DNA of 64,000 nucleotides from Georgenia daeguensis (lineage in GTDB: Bacteria; Actinomycetota; Actinomycetes; Actinomycetales; Actinomycetaceae): assembly GCF_039537705.1 (NCBI RefSeq), contig NZ_BAABBA010000019.1, positions 1 to 64,000 on the forward strand. The letters are read 5' to 3'. The position numbers and the translations under genes are program-made. This document shows, one piece after another, positions 44,546 to 53,406 of the stretch; position 1 is the first letter of the stretch, and each line of letters opens with the position of its first letter. The notes below the pieces were generated by a model. That model had not been told where the DNA came from and did not search any database. It worked only from the letters and a program-made list of their open reading frames with translations.

Positions 44546-46023
44546 CGACCACGAACGTCCCGGCCACGCGCCGCGCCCAGCGCGAGCTCGCGGCCGGGAA
44601 CCAGGCACCGACCACGCCGCCGGCGAAGGAGACCAAGCGCCGACGCCGGCTGCTCGCGCCGCCCTCGCCGCCAGCGCCGCGGGAGGAGGGCCTGACCCCG
44701 TACAACGCGCGCGGTACGCGCCTGCGCCCCAAGCCGGGCTGGGCCAGGCGCGGCTACTACGCCCCGCTGCCCCAGGGGGCGCCGAGCACGACCCGGCAGG
44801 CCGAGGTGCTCAACACCGGTGTGGTCGCCGCCCCCACGGACGTCGAGGCGCTCATCGTCGGCCTGGACTGCCTCAGCTCCTCCCGGGTCCACCACGACCC
44901 GTTCGTGGCCTACCAGAAGGGCATCGTCTCCTCCCCGAACGTGGTGGTGGTCGGTGACGTCGGTTCGGGCAAGTCCTCGGTCTGCAAGTCCGCCTACGCG
45001 CTGCGCCCGCTGCTCCTGCGGGACCGCCGTGCGGTCATCTTCGACAAGAAGGACCGCGGCGGCGAGGGCGAGTACGCCGAGCTGGTCCGCTTCTTCGGCG
45101 GCGAGCCGTTGACGTTCAGCACCGACGGCGACGGGGTCGTGTTGAACCTGCTCGACCCGATCATCACCGGCGCCGGGGCGAAGAACCAGGTCCGTCTCCT
45201 CCAGGTCGCCGCCGAGCTCGCGCAGGACGGCGAGCCGCTGGACGAGTGGGAGCGCGAGGCGCTGCGCTCGGCGTACCGCCTGACCATGCGCCAGGCGGAG
45301 GTGGACGGCCGGGTGCCGGTCCTGCCCGACGTGCTCGCCAACTTGGGGCACATCGAGGCGGACCACGAGGGCGGCTACGGCGACGCCTCGGCCGCCGCGA
45401 AGGAACGGCTGCACGAGGCCGCCCTGGGGGTGCGGTTCCTGATGGGGGGCCTGCTCGAGGAGTACGGCGGCATCTTCGACGGGCCGACCTCCAGGGGGGT
45501 GCGGCTGGAGGAGAAGCTGACCAGTTTCGACATCTCCCAGCTGCCCGACGACGGCCCCGCGGTCCCGACGGTGATGGCGATCGCGAACCTGTGGCTGCTC
45601 GGGTCGCTGCGCCGCAACCGCGGCAAGATGACCAACCTCGTCGTCGAGGAGGGGTGGCACCTGGTCGCGGGCCCGAACGCCGGTCTGCTGCGCTCGAACA
45701 CGAAGCTCGCCCGCGCCCTCGGCCTGGCCCTGGTGGTGGCGATCCACAAGCTCGCCGACATTCCGGTGACCTCGCCGGCCATGGCGGTCCTGCAGGAGGC
45801 GCAGACGATCCACGTCTACCGCCAGTCCCGCGCCGCCGACGTCGAGCGGTGCGTGCGCGACTTCAACCTCACCGCCGACGCCGCCGAGGTCATCCCGTCG
45901 TTGCAGACCGGGTTCCACATCTTCAAGCGGGGCACCGCCCCGGAGGTGATGGTCCGGCACGTGCGCTCCGAGCTCGAGGAACGGCTGACCGAGACCGACG
46001 CGGCGATGGGAGGACGGCGCTGA
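44542..46023 (+). CDS. VirB4/TraC-type conjugation ATPase
   Basis: 493 residues, GTG start overlapping the previous stop by 4 bp. After a basic, Pro-rich first 80 residues, the RecA-like ATPase has Walker A VVGDVGSGKSSVCK, KDRGGEGEYAELVRFFGGEP typical of VirB4/TraC, and Walker B TNLVVEEGWHL followed by VVAIHKLADIP. It powers pilus assembly and substrate transfer, with the preceding protein supplying the missing N-terminal domain. Confidence 0.88.
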   Translation: MTTTNVPATRRAQRELAAGNQAPTTPPAKETKRRRRLLAPPSPPAPREEGLTPYNARGTRLRPKPGWARRGYYAPLPQGAPSTTRQAEVLNTGVVAAPTDVEALIVGLDCLSSSRVHHDPFVAYQKGIVSSPNVVVVGDVGSGKSSVCKSAYALRPLLLRDRRAVIFDKKDRGGEGEYAELVRFFGGEPLTFSTDGDGVVLNLLDPIITGAGAKNQVRLLQVAAELAQDGEPLDEWEREALRSAYRLTMRQAEVDGRVPVLPDVLANLGHIEADHEGGYGDASAAAKERLHEAALGVRFLMGGLLEEYGGIFDGPTSRGVRLEEKLTSFDISQLPDDGPAVPTVMAIANLWLLGSLRRNRGKMTNLVVEEGWHLVAGPNAGLLRSNTKLARALGLALVVAIHKLADIPVTSPAMAVLQEAQTIHVYRQSRAADVERCVRDFNLTADAAEVIPSLQTGFHIFKRGTAPEVMVRHVRSELEERLTETDAAMGGRR

Positions 46024-47705
46024 TGGTGACGAGAGAGAACCGCCCGCCGATCAAGGCGAGCACCCGGGCCAACGTCCAGCTCGCGCTGCTGGCCGCGGCG
46101 CTGCTCGCCTACTGGCACCTGACCTTGTGGGTGACCTCGACCGGCCTGGGACTGGCCGGCGTCGACCGCACTTTCCTCGCGCTGGTGCGCCTGTCACCGC
46201 TCGACCTCGGCGAGGACGTGACCACCGCGAGCCTGCCGGTGGTCCTGGCGGTCTGGTTCGCCCTGGTCATCCTCACCGCCGTCGCCCTGGTCGGGGCCGT
46301 GGCGGCGCGCCACCGCGGCCGGGCCGAGAAGGGCATGGTCACCGGCAAGGCGCTCAAGGACCGCGTGACCGGCGGGCCGTCCGCGACCCTGCTGGAGCCG
46401 ATCGCGAGCTATCACGGGCAGCCGGTACGTCCCCGTACCGAGGACACCGGCTGCGTGATCGCCCCGCCCCGGCAGGGAAAGACGGCCTATCTCGCCGTCG
46501 GGCAGGTCGTCGACGCCCCTGGTGCGGTGGTGGCGACCTCGACGAAGGTCGACCTGTTCCGGCTCACGGCCCAGCCGCGGGCCGAGCGTGGCCGGGTGTG
46601 GGTCTTCGACCCCGAGGGCGTCTCCGCGTGGCCCGAGGCGGCGCGGTGGAACATCGTCGCCGGCTGCGCGGACGTCAAGGTCGCGATGGACCGCGCGAAG
46701 GCGATGGTCGCGGCCCGGCCGATGGACGGCTCCCGCAACGCCGGCTTCTTCCACGAGGCCGCCGACACGGTGCTGCGCTGCCTGCTGCACGCCGCCGACC
46801 TCGGTGGTCACACCATGCGGGAGGTGCTCGCCTGGGCGCGGGACTTCGACAACGAAACTCCCTACGCGATCCTGCGCGAGCACGAGGGCGCGGCCCCGGG
46901 CTGGGCGAAGGATCTGGAGAAGTTCGCCCGGGGTGAGGCCCGGGAGACCGTCTCCTCCACCGACATGTCCCTCTCCCTGGTCCTCAAGCCGCTGGCCGAC
47001 CCCCGGGTCGTCGACTTCGTCTGCCCCGCGGCCGGCGACGGCGAGGCGTTCGACCCGGACCGGTTCGTCCGGTCCTCCGACACCCTCTACCTGCTCTCCG
47101 AGGGCGGGTCCAGCGGCGTCGCCCCACTGGTCACCGCCCTGGTCTCCGCCGTGGTCCGGGCCGGGCGACTCGCCTCCCAGCGCACCGCCGCCGGCCGCCT
47201 CGACCTGCCGATCACTTTCGTGCTCGACGAGGTCGCCAACATCGCTCCGATCCCGGACCTGCCCCAGCTCATGGCCGACGGCGGCGGCCGCGGGATGAGC
47301 GTGTGGCCGGTCGTCCAGGACGAGTCCCAGCTGCGCAGCCGCTACGGCGACGAGGGCGCCAAGACCATCTGGGCGGCCGCGGCGGTCAAGCTCCTCATGG
47401 GTGGCTCGAGCAACGACGGTTTCCTGGAGTCGGTGTCCCGACTCCTCGGGGACCGCCGGGTCACCCGTTCCGCCCGCCACTACTCCGAGCGCGGCGAGAC
47501 GCCCTCGTTCAACGTCTCGACGGAGAAGGAGCGCGTGCTCAGCGTCTCCGACCTGCGCACCATCCCCGAGGGGCGTGCGCTGCTGCTCTACCGCGACCTG
47601 CCCGGCGGGATCGTGGATCTTACCCCGTGGTGGAAGCGATCCGACGCCGAGGAGCTCAAGGCCTCGACGTCCTGGGTGCTGGACCGGGAGGGCATCACCG
47701 CATGA
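46023..47705 (+). CDS. Type IV coupling protein, VirD4/TraG family
   Basis: 560 residues. Two N-terminal membrane segments lie at about 17-37 and 69-90. The cytoplasmic ATPase has Walker A IAPPRQGKTAYL, VFDPEGVSAWPEAARWN typical of TraG/VirD4, Walker B TFVLDEVANIAPI and VWPVVQDESQLRSRYG. The C-terminal LPGGIVDLTPWW is also family-like. It brings the DNA (usually relaxase-bound) to the channel. Start ATG 46023 shares one base with the upstream stop. Confidence 0.93.
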   Translation: MVTRENRPPIKASTRANVQLALLAAALLAYWHLTLWVTSTGLGLAGVDRTFLALVRLSPLDLGEDVTTASLPVVLAVWFALVILTAVALVGAVAARHRGRAEKGMVTGKALKDRVTGGPSATLLEPIASYHGQPVRPRTEDTGCVIAPPRQGKTAYLAVGQVVDAPGAVVATSTKVDLFRLTAQPRAERGRVWVFDPEGVSAWPEAARWNIVAGCADVKVAMDRAKAMVAARPMDGSRNAGFFHEAADTVLRCLLHAADLGGHTMREVLAWARDFDNETPYAILREHEGAAPGWAKDLEKFARGEARETVSSTDMSLSLVLKPLADPRVVDFVCPAAGDGEAFDPDRFVRSSDTLYLLSEGGSSGVAPLVTALVSAVVRAGRLASQRTAAGRLDLPITFVLDEVANIAPIPDLPQLMADGGGRGMSVWPVVQDESQLRSRYGDEGAKTIWAAAAVKLLMGGSSNDGFLESVSRLLGDRRVTRSARHYSERGETPSFNVSTEKERVLSVSDLRTIPEGRALLLYRDLPGGIVDLTPWWKRSDAEELKASTSWVLDREGITA

Positions 47706-48220
47706 CGACCACCGAAGAGCTCGGCGACCTCCAGGCGCGACTGGAGACCGTCGAGGGCGCCCTGGCGGACCTGATCGATGCCGTCTCGGAGCGGCCCGCG
47801 GGTGGGCCGTGGCTGTGGACCCGCCTGGGCAGGGACCGCCAGGTCGCCCTGTGGGAGGAGCTCGCCGACTTCGTCGCCTGGCTCACCGCCCGGTACCTGT
47901 CCAACCTGCAGGTGCGGGAGTACCGCCTCCCGCCGTGCTGGTACCGCCACCCCGTCGCCGTCGAGCAGCTCACAGCCCTGATGGTCGCCCACCAGGGCGC
48001 CTACAACGAGGCGGCGGCCGAGCCCTCGCCCGCCCTTGTCGACTGGCACGAACGATCCCTGTGGCCGACCCTCGACCGGCTCCGGCACCTCAAGGTCTTC
48101 TCCGGCTGCGACGACGGCCACCAGGACCACCAGTGGACCGCACCACCCTGGCAGGCCGACGAGACGTTCTACGAGTTCGTCGCACAGTCCCTCCCGGCCG
48201 AGCCCGAGGAGGAGCGATGA
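47702..48220 (+). CDS. DUF4913-like protein
   Basis: 172 residues in the conjugation operon, 4-bp overlap on both sides. It contains WEELADFVAWLTARYLSNLQVREYRLPPCWYRHPVAVEQLTALMVAHQGAY, the Trp/His pattern of DUF4913, which occurs in actinobacterial conjugative elements. The first 30 residues form a coiled-coil-like helix. Its function is unknown. Confidence 0.75.
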   Translation: MTTTEELGDLQARLETVEGALADLIDAVSERPAGGPWLWTRLGRDRQVALWEELADFVAWLTARYLSNLQVREYRLPPCWYRHPVAVEQLTALMVAHQGAYNEAAAEPSPALVDWHERSLWPTLDRLRHLKVFSGCDDGHQDHQWTAPPWQADETFYEFVAQSLPAEPEEER

Positions 48221-48750
48221 CGCCGCGCCGCACCGCCGGCCTCACAGCCGCGGTGGCCGCGATCCTGACCGCCGCGGGGTGCGCGAGCACCCCGGCCGAG
48301 CCGCAGCCGGCAGCCGCACCGACGGCGCCGAGCTCCGCACCGGCCACCTCAAGCTCCCGGCCGACGGATGAGCCGATGGAGGAGCTGACCGGGCAGGAAC
48401 AGGTACCCACCGAGCGGCCGCCGACGTGGGACGAGACCGCCGCCGAGGAGGCCGCCGACCGGGCGGTGGCGTTCATGCGCGCGTTCGCCCGCCCCGACCT
48501 GGCCGCTCAGCAGTGGCATGCCGGGATCGCCGGGCTGATGACCACCACCGGCGCGGAGACCTTCGCCTACGTCGACCCCGCGGCGGTGCCGGCCACCACC
48601 GTGACCGACGGCGGGGAGGTCCTGGACACCAGCTCCGCGTCGCTCGCCGAGGTCCGTGTCGAAACCGACGCCGGCCCGTACCTGGTCACGCTCACCCGCA
48701 CCGGGGCCACCGATCCCTGGCTGGTCGAGTACGCCGACCCGATCGACTGA
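48217..48750 (+). CDS. Conjugation operon lipoprotein
   Basis: 177 residues. A signal peptide with the lipobox TAAGC puts the lipidated Cys near residue 22, followed by an Ala/Pro/Ser linker. The outer domain from about residue 65 reads DRAVAFMRAFARPDLAAQQWHAGIAGLMTTTGAETFAYVDPAAVPATTV. It overlaps the DUF4913 gene by 4 bp. It is a likely surface part of the secretion channel; no precise role. Confidence 0.75.
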   Translation: MTPRRTAGLTAAVAAILTAAGCASTPAEPQPAAAPTAPSSAPATSSSRPTDEPMEELTGQEQVPTERPPTWDETAAEEAADRAVAFMRAFARPDLAAQQWHAGIAGLMTTTGAETFAYVDPAAVPATTVTDGGEVLDTSSASLAEVRVETDAGPYLVTLTRTGATDPWLVEYADPID

Positions 48751-48785
48751 GCACGCCCGTCCCGGGGGGGAGGACGAGAAACGCT

Positions 48786-50201
48786 GTGAACAAGGCTGCC
48801 GTCGTGGTCTGCGCGGTCCTCGCCGTGCTCGGTGGGTTCGTGCTCGTGCTCTTCGTCGGCTCGGGCCTGAGCCGGTCCGCCCCCGCGGGCGTGTGCACAC
48901 CGGGCATGGCCCTCGCCGTCGGCGACGTCCCCGACGGGGAGATCGCCGGCTACTCCGGCGAGCAGCTCGCCAACGCCGCCACGATCATGCGTGTGGGCGC
49001 CGAGCGCGGCATGGATGCCTGGGGTCAGACCATCGGCGTCATGACGGCCATGGGCGAGTCCGGTCTGCGGGTCCTCGACCGGGGAGATGCCGTCGGCCCG
49101 GACAGCCGCGGCCTGTTCCAGCAGCGCGACAACGGCGCCTGGGGCACCTACGCCGATCGGATGGACCCCGCCCGCTCGGCCGTCATGTTCTTCGACGCCC
49201 TGAACAAGATCGAGGGGTGGCGCGACCTGCAACCCACGCTTGCCGCCAACCGGGTCCAGCGCAACGCCGACCCGCTGCACTACGCCGACTACTGGGACGC
49301 CGCTGTCCAGGTCGTCACCGCTCTCAGCGAGACAGACACGACCGACGACCGTGCCCCAGATCATCGCTATGACCTCGGCCCGGTCAAGCCCCACGCGCAA
49401 GCCCTTGCCGAGGAGGTCGGTGCGCGCTTCGACGTCGCGGAGATCGGCGGCTACCGGGACAGCGCGGTCGACGCCGGCGGCCACCCCGCCGGACTCGCCG
49501 TGGACTTCATGACCCACGACGACACCGCCACCGGCGACGCGATCGTCTCCTATCTCATCGAGCACGCCGACCGGCTCAGCGTGGACTACATCATCTGGCG
49601 CCAGGCGATCTGGCGCGCCGCCGAGGCGGACAGGGGCTGGCAGCCCATGGCCGACCGCGGCTCGGACACCGCCAACCACCTCGACCACCCGCACGTCAAC
49701 GTCACCCCGACCCCGTCGGCGAACGCCGGATCCGGGCCGCTGGACTGCCTCACCGCCACCACAGCGGGACCGGCCGGACCCGCCACCGGGCAGTGGGTGG
49801 CACCGGTCGACGGACCCGTCACCTCCCGGTACGGGCCACGTCTGCTCTTCGGCTCCAGCTTCCACGCCGGCACCGACTTCGGCGCCGCCTGCGGAACACC
49901 GATCTACGCCGCCGCCGACGGCCGGGTCACCTACGCCGGCGGCCCGCACCCGCGCCTGGGACTGACCGGGCACGTCATCGTCCTCCACCACGGCGACGGC
50001 ATCCAGACCAGCTACAACCACATGTACGCCAGCGGCCTGCTGGCCCGGCCCGGCCAGCACGTCACCGCCGGCCAACTCATCGCCGTCGTCGGCAACGACG
50101 GCAACTCCACCAACTGCCACCTGCACTTCGCCGTCTACATCAACGGCGAGCACACCGACCCGGAGCCCTTCATGTCCACCCGAGCCGCCCACCTCGGTTA
50201 G
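48786..50201 (+). CDS. Cell-wall hydrolase with transglycosylase-like, peptidase-like and M23 domains
   Basis: 471 residues, one N-terminal membrane anchor (AVVVCAVLAVLGGFVLVLFVG). Domain 1 (about 55-185) has IGVMTAMGESGLRV and DSRGLFQQRDNGAWG, like VirB1-type or phage-tail transglycosylases with the catalytic Glu in GES. Domain 2 (about 205-315) has GYRDSAVDAGGHPAGLAVDFM and NHLDHPHVNVT. Domain 3 is an M23 endopeptidase with HAGTDFGAACGTPIYAAADG and the HxH in CHLHFAVY. It opens the cell wall for the conjugation channel. GTG 48786, 35 bp after the lipoprotein gene. Confidence 0.88.
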   Translation: MNKAAVVVCAVLAVLGGFVLVLFVGSGLSRSAPAGVCTPGMALAVGDVPDGEIAGYSGEQLANAATIMRVGAERGMDAWGQTIGVMTAMGESGLRVLDRGDAVGPDSRGLFQQRDNGAWGTYADRMDPARSAVMFFDALNKIEGWRDLQPTLAANRVQRNADPLHYADYWDAAVQVVTALSETDTTDDRAPDHRYDLGPVKPHAQALAEEVGARFDVAEIGGYRDSAVDAGGHPAGLAVDFMTHDDTATGDAIVSYLIEHADRLSVDYIIWRQAIWRAAEADRGWQPMADRGSDTANHLDHPHVNVTPTPSANAGSGPLDCLTATTAGPAGPATGQWVAPVDGPVTSRYGPRLLFGSSFHAGTDFGAACGTPIYAAADGRVTYAGGPHPRLGLTGHVIVLHHGDGIQTSYNHMYASGLLARPGQHVTAGQLIAVVGNDGNSTNCHLHFAVYINGEHTDPEPFMSTRAAHLG

Positions 50202-50455
50202 GAGAGGTAAAACAACCGGCCTCCCCATAGCAGGGCCTCAGGCAAGGGCTCATGCCGAGTAGCGCAACCAACCAAGTGGAACCCGAAAGGACAAAAGCTA
50301 TTCCGGACATGCCAGACACCGGCTCTCCGGCTGCCATGGACTCAGGGACTAACAGACTTCCGGCGTTTCGACGAGTGACGAAGTAACAGACGTCGCCCGC
50401 CGCATGAGGCCCGTGATCGATGCAGCGGCGGAGGGTCGCGAGAGAAGGAGAACTT
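50202..50455. other. Control region before the partition genes
   Basis: 254 bp without a credible gene. The region separates the conjugation operon from parA and probably contains the parA promoter. No clear centromere repeats are visible by eye; short GACG/ACAGAC repeats occur near 50345-50395. Confidence 0.4.
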
Positions 50456-51376
50456 ATGGGTACGGGACTTGAACGTGTCGTCGCCGTGGTCAACGGCAAG
50501 GGCGGCGTCGGCAAGACCACCATCACTGCCAACCTCGGCGGGATGCTGGCCGCGAGTGGCTACCGAGTCCTGCTGGTCGACATGGACCCGCAGGGCAACC
50601 TGGCCGAAGAGCTGGGCTACACCCACAGCGACATCAACGACGACGGCCTCGCGCTGGCCCAGGCGCTCACCTTCGCCAGCACGCCGCAGCCGGTCGCCGG
50701 GATCCGGGAGAACCTCGACGTTCTCGTCGGCGGACCGCACCTGGACATGGCGGCCGCCGGCCTGACCATGAAGGCCCAGAAGGACCCGACAGCCTCCAAG
50801 CTCGCCCTGGCCAGCGCGCTGACAACGCTGGCCGGCGAGTACGACCTGATCTTCATCGACTGCCTGCCTGGTCAGGAGACCCTGCAGCAGGCCGCCCTGG
50901 CGGCCGCCCGCTGGGCCCTGATCCCGGTCAAGACCGACGCCTCCTCACGCAAGGGCCTGCGCGACGTCGCCCGACGCCTGGACGCCGTCGTAGACCTCAA
51001 CCCCGACCTCGACCTGCTCGGTGTCGTGCTGTTCGGGGTGAACCGCTCCGCGAAACGGGTCTCGGAGACCGCGCGCGAGGCGATCGAGCAGGACCTGGGC
51101 GCCGGCGCACCCATCTTCACCACCTCCATCCGGCACGCCGAAGCGGCAGCGCAGGAGAGCCGCGAACGTGGTCTGCTCGTGTTCGAGCTCGAGGAGGCTG
51201 TGCTGTCGGCCCCCAAGTGGTGGGAGCTTCGACGCGACCAGACCCACCACGACGGCCCGCGCTCACGCAGCGCCGTGGGCCTGGCCGAGGACTTCCAGGC
51301 CCTCGGCGAGGAAGTCGTCGGCCGGATCACCGCGAGCGAAGCGAGCCAGGTTCTGACGGGGGAGGAGTCCAGGTGA
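50456..51376 (+). CDS. parA: ParA family partition ATPase
   Basis: 306 residues, ATG 50456 preceded by AGAAGGAG. It has the deviant Walker A VVNGKGGVGKTTITANL, the DMDPQGNLAEELG switch and Walker B IFIDCLPGQETL, with LIPVKTDASSRKGLRD. The C-terminal helix ends in a charged tail. It likely maintains the excised element by segregation, together with the small protein encoded by the next gene, with which it overlaps by 4 bp. Confidence 0.9.
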   Translation: MGTGLERVVAVVNGKGGVGKTTITANLGGMLAASGYRVLLVDMDPQGNLAEELGYTHSDINDDGLALAQALTFASTPQPVAGIRENLDVLVGGPHLDMAAAGLTMKAQKDPTASKLALASALTTLAGEYDLIFIDCLPGQETLQQAALAAARWALIPVKTDASSRKGLRDVARRLDAVVDLNPDLDLLGVVLFGVNRSAKRVSETAREAIEQDLGAGAPIFTTSIRHAEAAAQESRERGLLVFELEEAVLSAPKWWELRRDQTHHDGPRSRSAVGLAEDFQALGEEVVGRITASEASQVLTGEESR

Positions 51377-51867
51377 CCAGCGAAGCGCCACGCCGCACCC
51401 TGACCGGCCTCGCGCCCCGGACGGGCGCACCGGGGAACGCCCGACTCATCCGCAGCAACCGGCTGGCGGCGGCGCCGGCCGCGGCCGAGCCGGAAGAGTC
51501 CCGCGCTCTGTCGCCGCAGCACGGGGCCTCCCGAGCCGTTGAACCCGCTCCCTCGCAGACTGCCGGACTAACAGAGTCTGAGAGTGGGCCGGGTGCCCCG
51601 TCGCTGCCGAAGTACCAACGCCTCCGGCGACGAGAGGCCCGCGTCCACGACGACCAGGCGAACGCCCTGACCGAGCTGAGCCGCCGCCTCAACAAGGAGC
51701 GGCGCCGGCCCGACGGCACGACGTCGGGGGAGCGAATCACCGACAACACCCTGCTGCGCATCGCCATCGACCTGCTGCTCTCCCGAGCCGACGAGCTGAC
51801 GGGAACGACCGAACAAGAGCTGGCCGCGAGCCTCGGCCTCGAGCCCCGCCGGCAAGACCCGGCCTGA
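51373..51867 (+). CDS. Probable DNA-binding partition partner (ParB-like)
   Basis: 164 residues, GTG overlapping the parA stop. The first 75 residues are Ala/Pro/Arg-rich and flexible. The folded C-terminus reads LPKYQRLRRREARVHDDQANALTELSRRLNKERR...RITDNTLLRIAIDLLLS, a strand-helix-helix pattern resembling ribbon-helix-helix partition proteins. A basic isoelectric character and the parA link support a DNA-binding role. Confidence 0.7.
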   Translation: MTSEAPRRTLTGLAPRTGAPGNARLIRSNRLAAAPAAAEPEESRALSPQHGASRAVEPAPSQTAGLTESESGPGAPSLPKYQRLRRREARVHDDQANALTELSRRLNKERRRPDGTTSGERITDNTLLRIAIDLLLSRADELTGTTEQELAASLGLEPRRQDPA

Positions 51868-51920
51868 CGAGACCGGACAAGACCGGGCCCTGAACAAGGC
51901 GCGCGCCGACAGGAGACGTG

Positions 51921-52373
51921 ATGGACGACCGATCCGCGAGAGAAGCACGCGAGCAGTACGAGGCACTCCGAGGCGAAGCGATCCGAGTGCTGACCCAAGC
52001 AGCCCTAACGGGCCGGGCAGATGACAGCCCCACCGACTTCGCCGACTTCCTCGCGCAGGTGGTGACCGCCGTCGCCGCCAACGTCGGCGGAGTGGAGGCG
52101 CAGCTGGCCGGACGCCCCGGCTCCTGGGAAGCCGACCACGTGCGCCAGCTCGTCGCCGGCACCGCACCCGAGGACGAGCTGTGGCGCTGGCGCACCGAGC
52201 CGGTACGCCTGTACCTCGACGTCGCCGGCACCTTCGACGACTTCGGTCTGTACGAGCTGGCCGAGGAGGAACTCCGCGCGGCCGCGAAGCGCACGGAGGG
52301 CGAGAGCGTCACCGACGCCGAGCTCGAGAGCGCCGAGAACCTGCTCGACGCCATCGACCGCCTGCGCGAGTAG
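51921..52373 (+). CDS. Unknown small element protein
   Basis: 150 residues, acidic and helical. AGGAG lies five bases before ATG 51921 (an in-frame GTG three bases upstream is the alternative). Segments: EQYEALRGEAIRVLTQAAL and VRQLVAGTAPEDELWRWRTEPVRLYLDVA. No domain recognised. Three bases separate it from the next ORF, so it is part of a small operon following parA. Confidence 0.6.
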   Translation: MDDRSAREAREQYEALRGEAIRVLTQAALTGRADDSPTDFADFLAQVVTAVAANVGGVEAQLAGRPGSWEADHVRQLVAGTAPEDELWRWRTEPVRLYLDVAGTFDDFGLYELAEEELRAAAKRTEGESVTDAELESAENLLDAIDRLRE

Positions 52374-52376
52374 GAC

Positions 52377-52646
52377 ATGACCGCCTACGCCCAGGCGTAC
52401 GCCGCAACGGCGCGTCAGGCGCTCACCGAGCGCGGACTCGAGCTCGACGTCGAGGCGATCCGCACACCCGACTTCGAGCCCCGCACCCAGCCGTGGGACG
52501 CACTCGTCGACGAACTGCACTCGATCGCCCGCGAGGAAACCCCGCTGCCGGCCACCGGCCAGGCGCCCGACTGGTCGACCGGCAGTCCCGCCGACGCCGT
52601 GCGCGCCGCAGGCCGCACGTACACGGCACGAGCCGAGGAGGAGTAA
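52377..52646 (+). CDS. Unknown small element protein
   Basis: 89 residues starting with ATG three bases after the preceding stop. MTAYAQAYAATARQALTERG is helical; the remainder is acidic (WDALVDELHSIAREETPLP). No recognised domain. Confidence 0.55.
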   Translation: MTAYAQAYAATARQALTERGLELDVEAIRTPDFEPRTQPWDALVDELHSIAREETPLPATGQAPDWSTGSPADAVRAAGRTYTARAEEE

Positions 52647-52706
52647 TCAGGAGGGATGCCTCCAATTCGCCTGCGATGGCCTGACGTCGGCCAATAGCGT
52701 CAACCT

Positions 52707-52970
52707 ATGACGCTCAAGCCGCTGCCTGACAACGAGGCCGCGCACACCCTGACACCTGATCAGTACGGCCGGCCCGTCAAGAAGGCAGACATTCCCGTCC
52801 CCGCGCTGGCATGGGTCCGGAACGGTGACGGGCCGCACCGCCTCGTCGACGCCGTCGCGACAGCTTGGACGCCGCGGGCTGTCCAAGTTCAGTACGCAAG
52901 CCCTCACGGGCACGGCTATTCGGTCTGGGTCTGGGCGAACGCCGTCATCCGCCGCTGGGATACCGAATAA
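52707..52970 (+). CDS. Unknown small element protein
   Basis: 87 residues. The core PALAWVRNGDGPHRLVDAVATAWTPRAVQVQYASPHGHGYSVWVWANAVIRR has alternating strands that suggest a small beta-barrel of the kind seen in SH3-like proteins. No known family can be claimed. Confidence 0.55.
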   Translation: MTLKPLPDNEAAHTLTPDQYGRPVKKADIPVPALAWVRNGDGPHRLVDAVATAWTPRAVQVQYASPHGHGYSVWVWANAVIRRWDTE

Positions 52971-53066
52971 CCCCGAACATAGCGCGCCCCCCGTTCTGAA
53001 TTCCTCCCCGGACCCCCTAACCTGGGGACCCCTCAATAGTTCACCTCCGCCCCAAAGGAGCCCGTC

Positions 53067-53393
53067 GTGGCACAGAAGAAGCACGTCGTACTCATCGACG
53101 ACCTAGACGGCTCGCCGGCAGCGGAGACCGTGCTCTTCAGCCTCGACGGCGTCGAGTACGAGGTCGATCTCAACGACGCGCACGCCGAAGCACTGCGCGA
53201 ATCTTTCGCCGAGTGGATCGGACACGCCCGCAAGGTGAATGGGCGAAAGAAGCCCTCGGCGCGCCGACAGCGCGCCGCATCGGCGGGCGACACCGGCAAG
53301 ATCCGGGAATGGGCACGCCAGAACGGTTACACCGTCTCCGACCGGGGACGCATCCCGGCGAGCGTTCGAGAGGCCTACGAACTCGCCAACTGA
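53067..53393 (+). CDS. lsr2: Lsr2-family nucleoid protein carried by the element
   Basis: 108 residues. The N-terminal dimerisation domain reads MAQKKHVVLIDDLDGSPAAETVLFSLDGVEYEVDL, and the C-terminal DNA-binding domain ends AGDTGKIREWARQNGYTVSDRGRIPASVREAYE with the AT-hook-like RGR. Lsr2 is the actinobacterial H-NS analogue, silencing AT-rich foreign DNA. AAAGGAG lies before the GTG-type leader. As a mobile element gene it could silence the element or the AT-richer cargo nearby. Confidence 0.95.
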   Translation: MAQKKHVVLIDDLDGSPAAETVLFSLDGVEYEVDLNDAHAEALRESFAEWIGHARKVNGRKKPSARRQRAASAGDTGKIREWARQNGYTVSDRGRIPASVREAYELAN

Positions 53394-53406
53394 GCTAGTC
53401 GTAGAA

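Noticed and set aside
42209..44608. 799-residue minus-strand open frame
   Set aside because: Antisense to the VirB6-like and SCO6880-like genes; Arg/Pro/Ser-rich shadow.
52970..53066. CCCCTAACCTGGGGACCCC-like sequence before lsr2 as an attachment site
   Set aside because: It resembles neither the tRNA-Lys 3' end nor any other repeat in the window; more likely part of the lsr2 leader.
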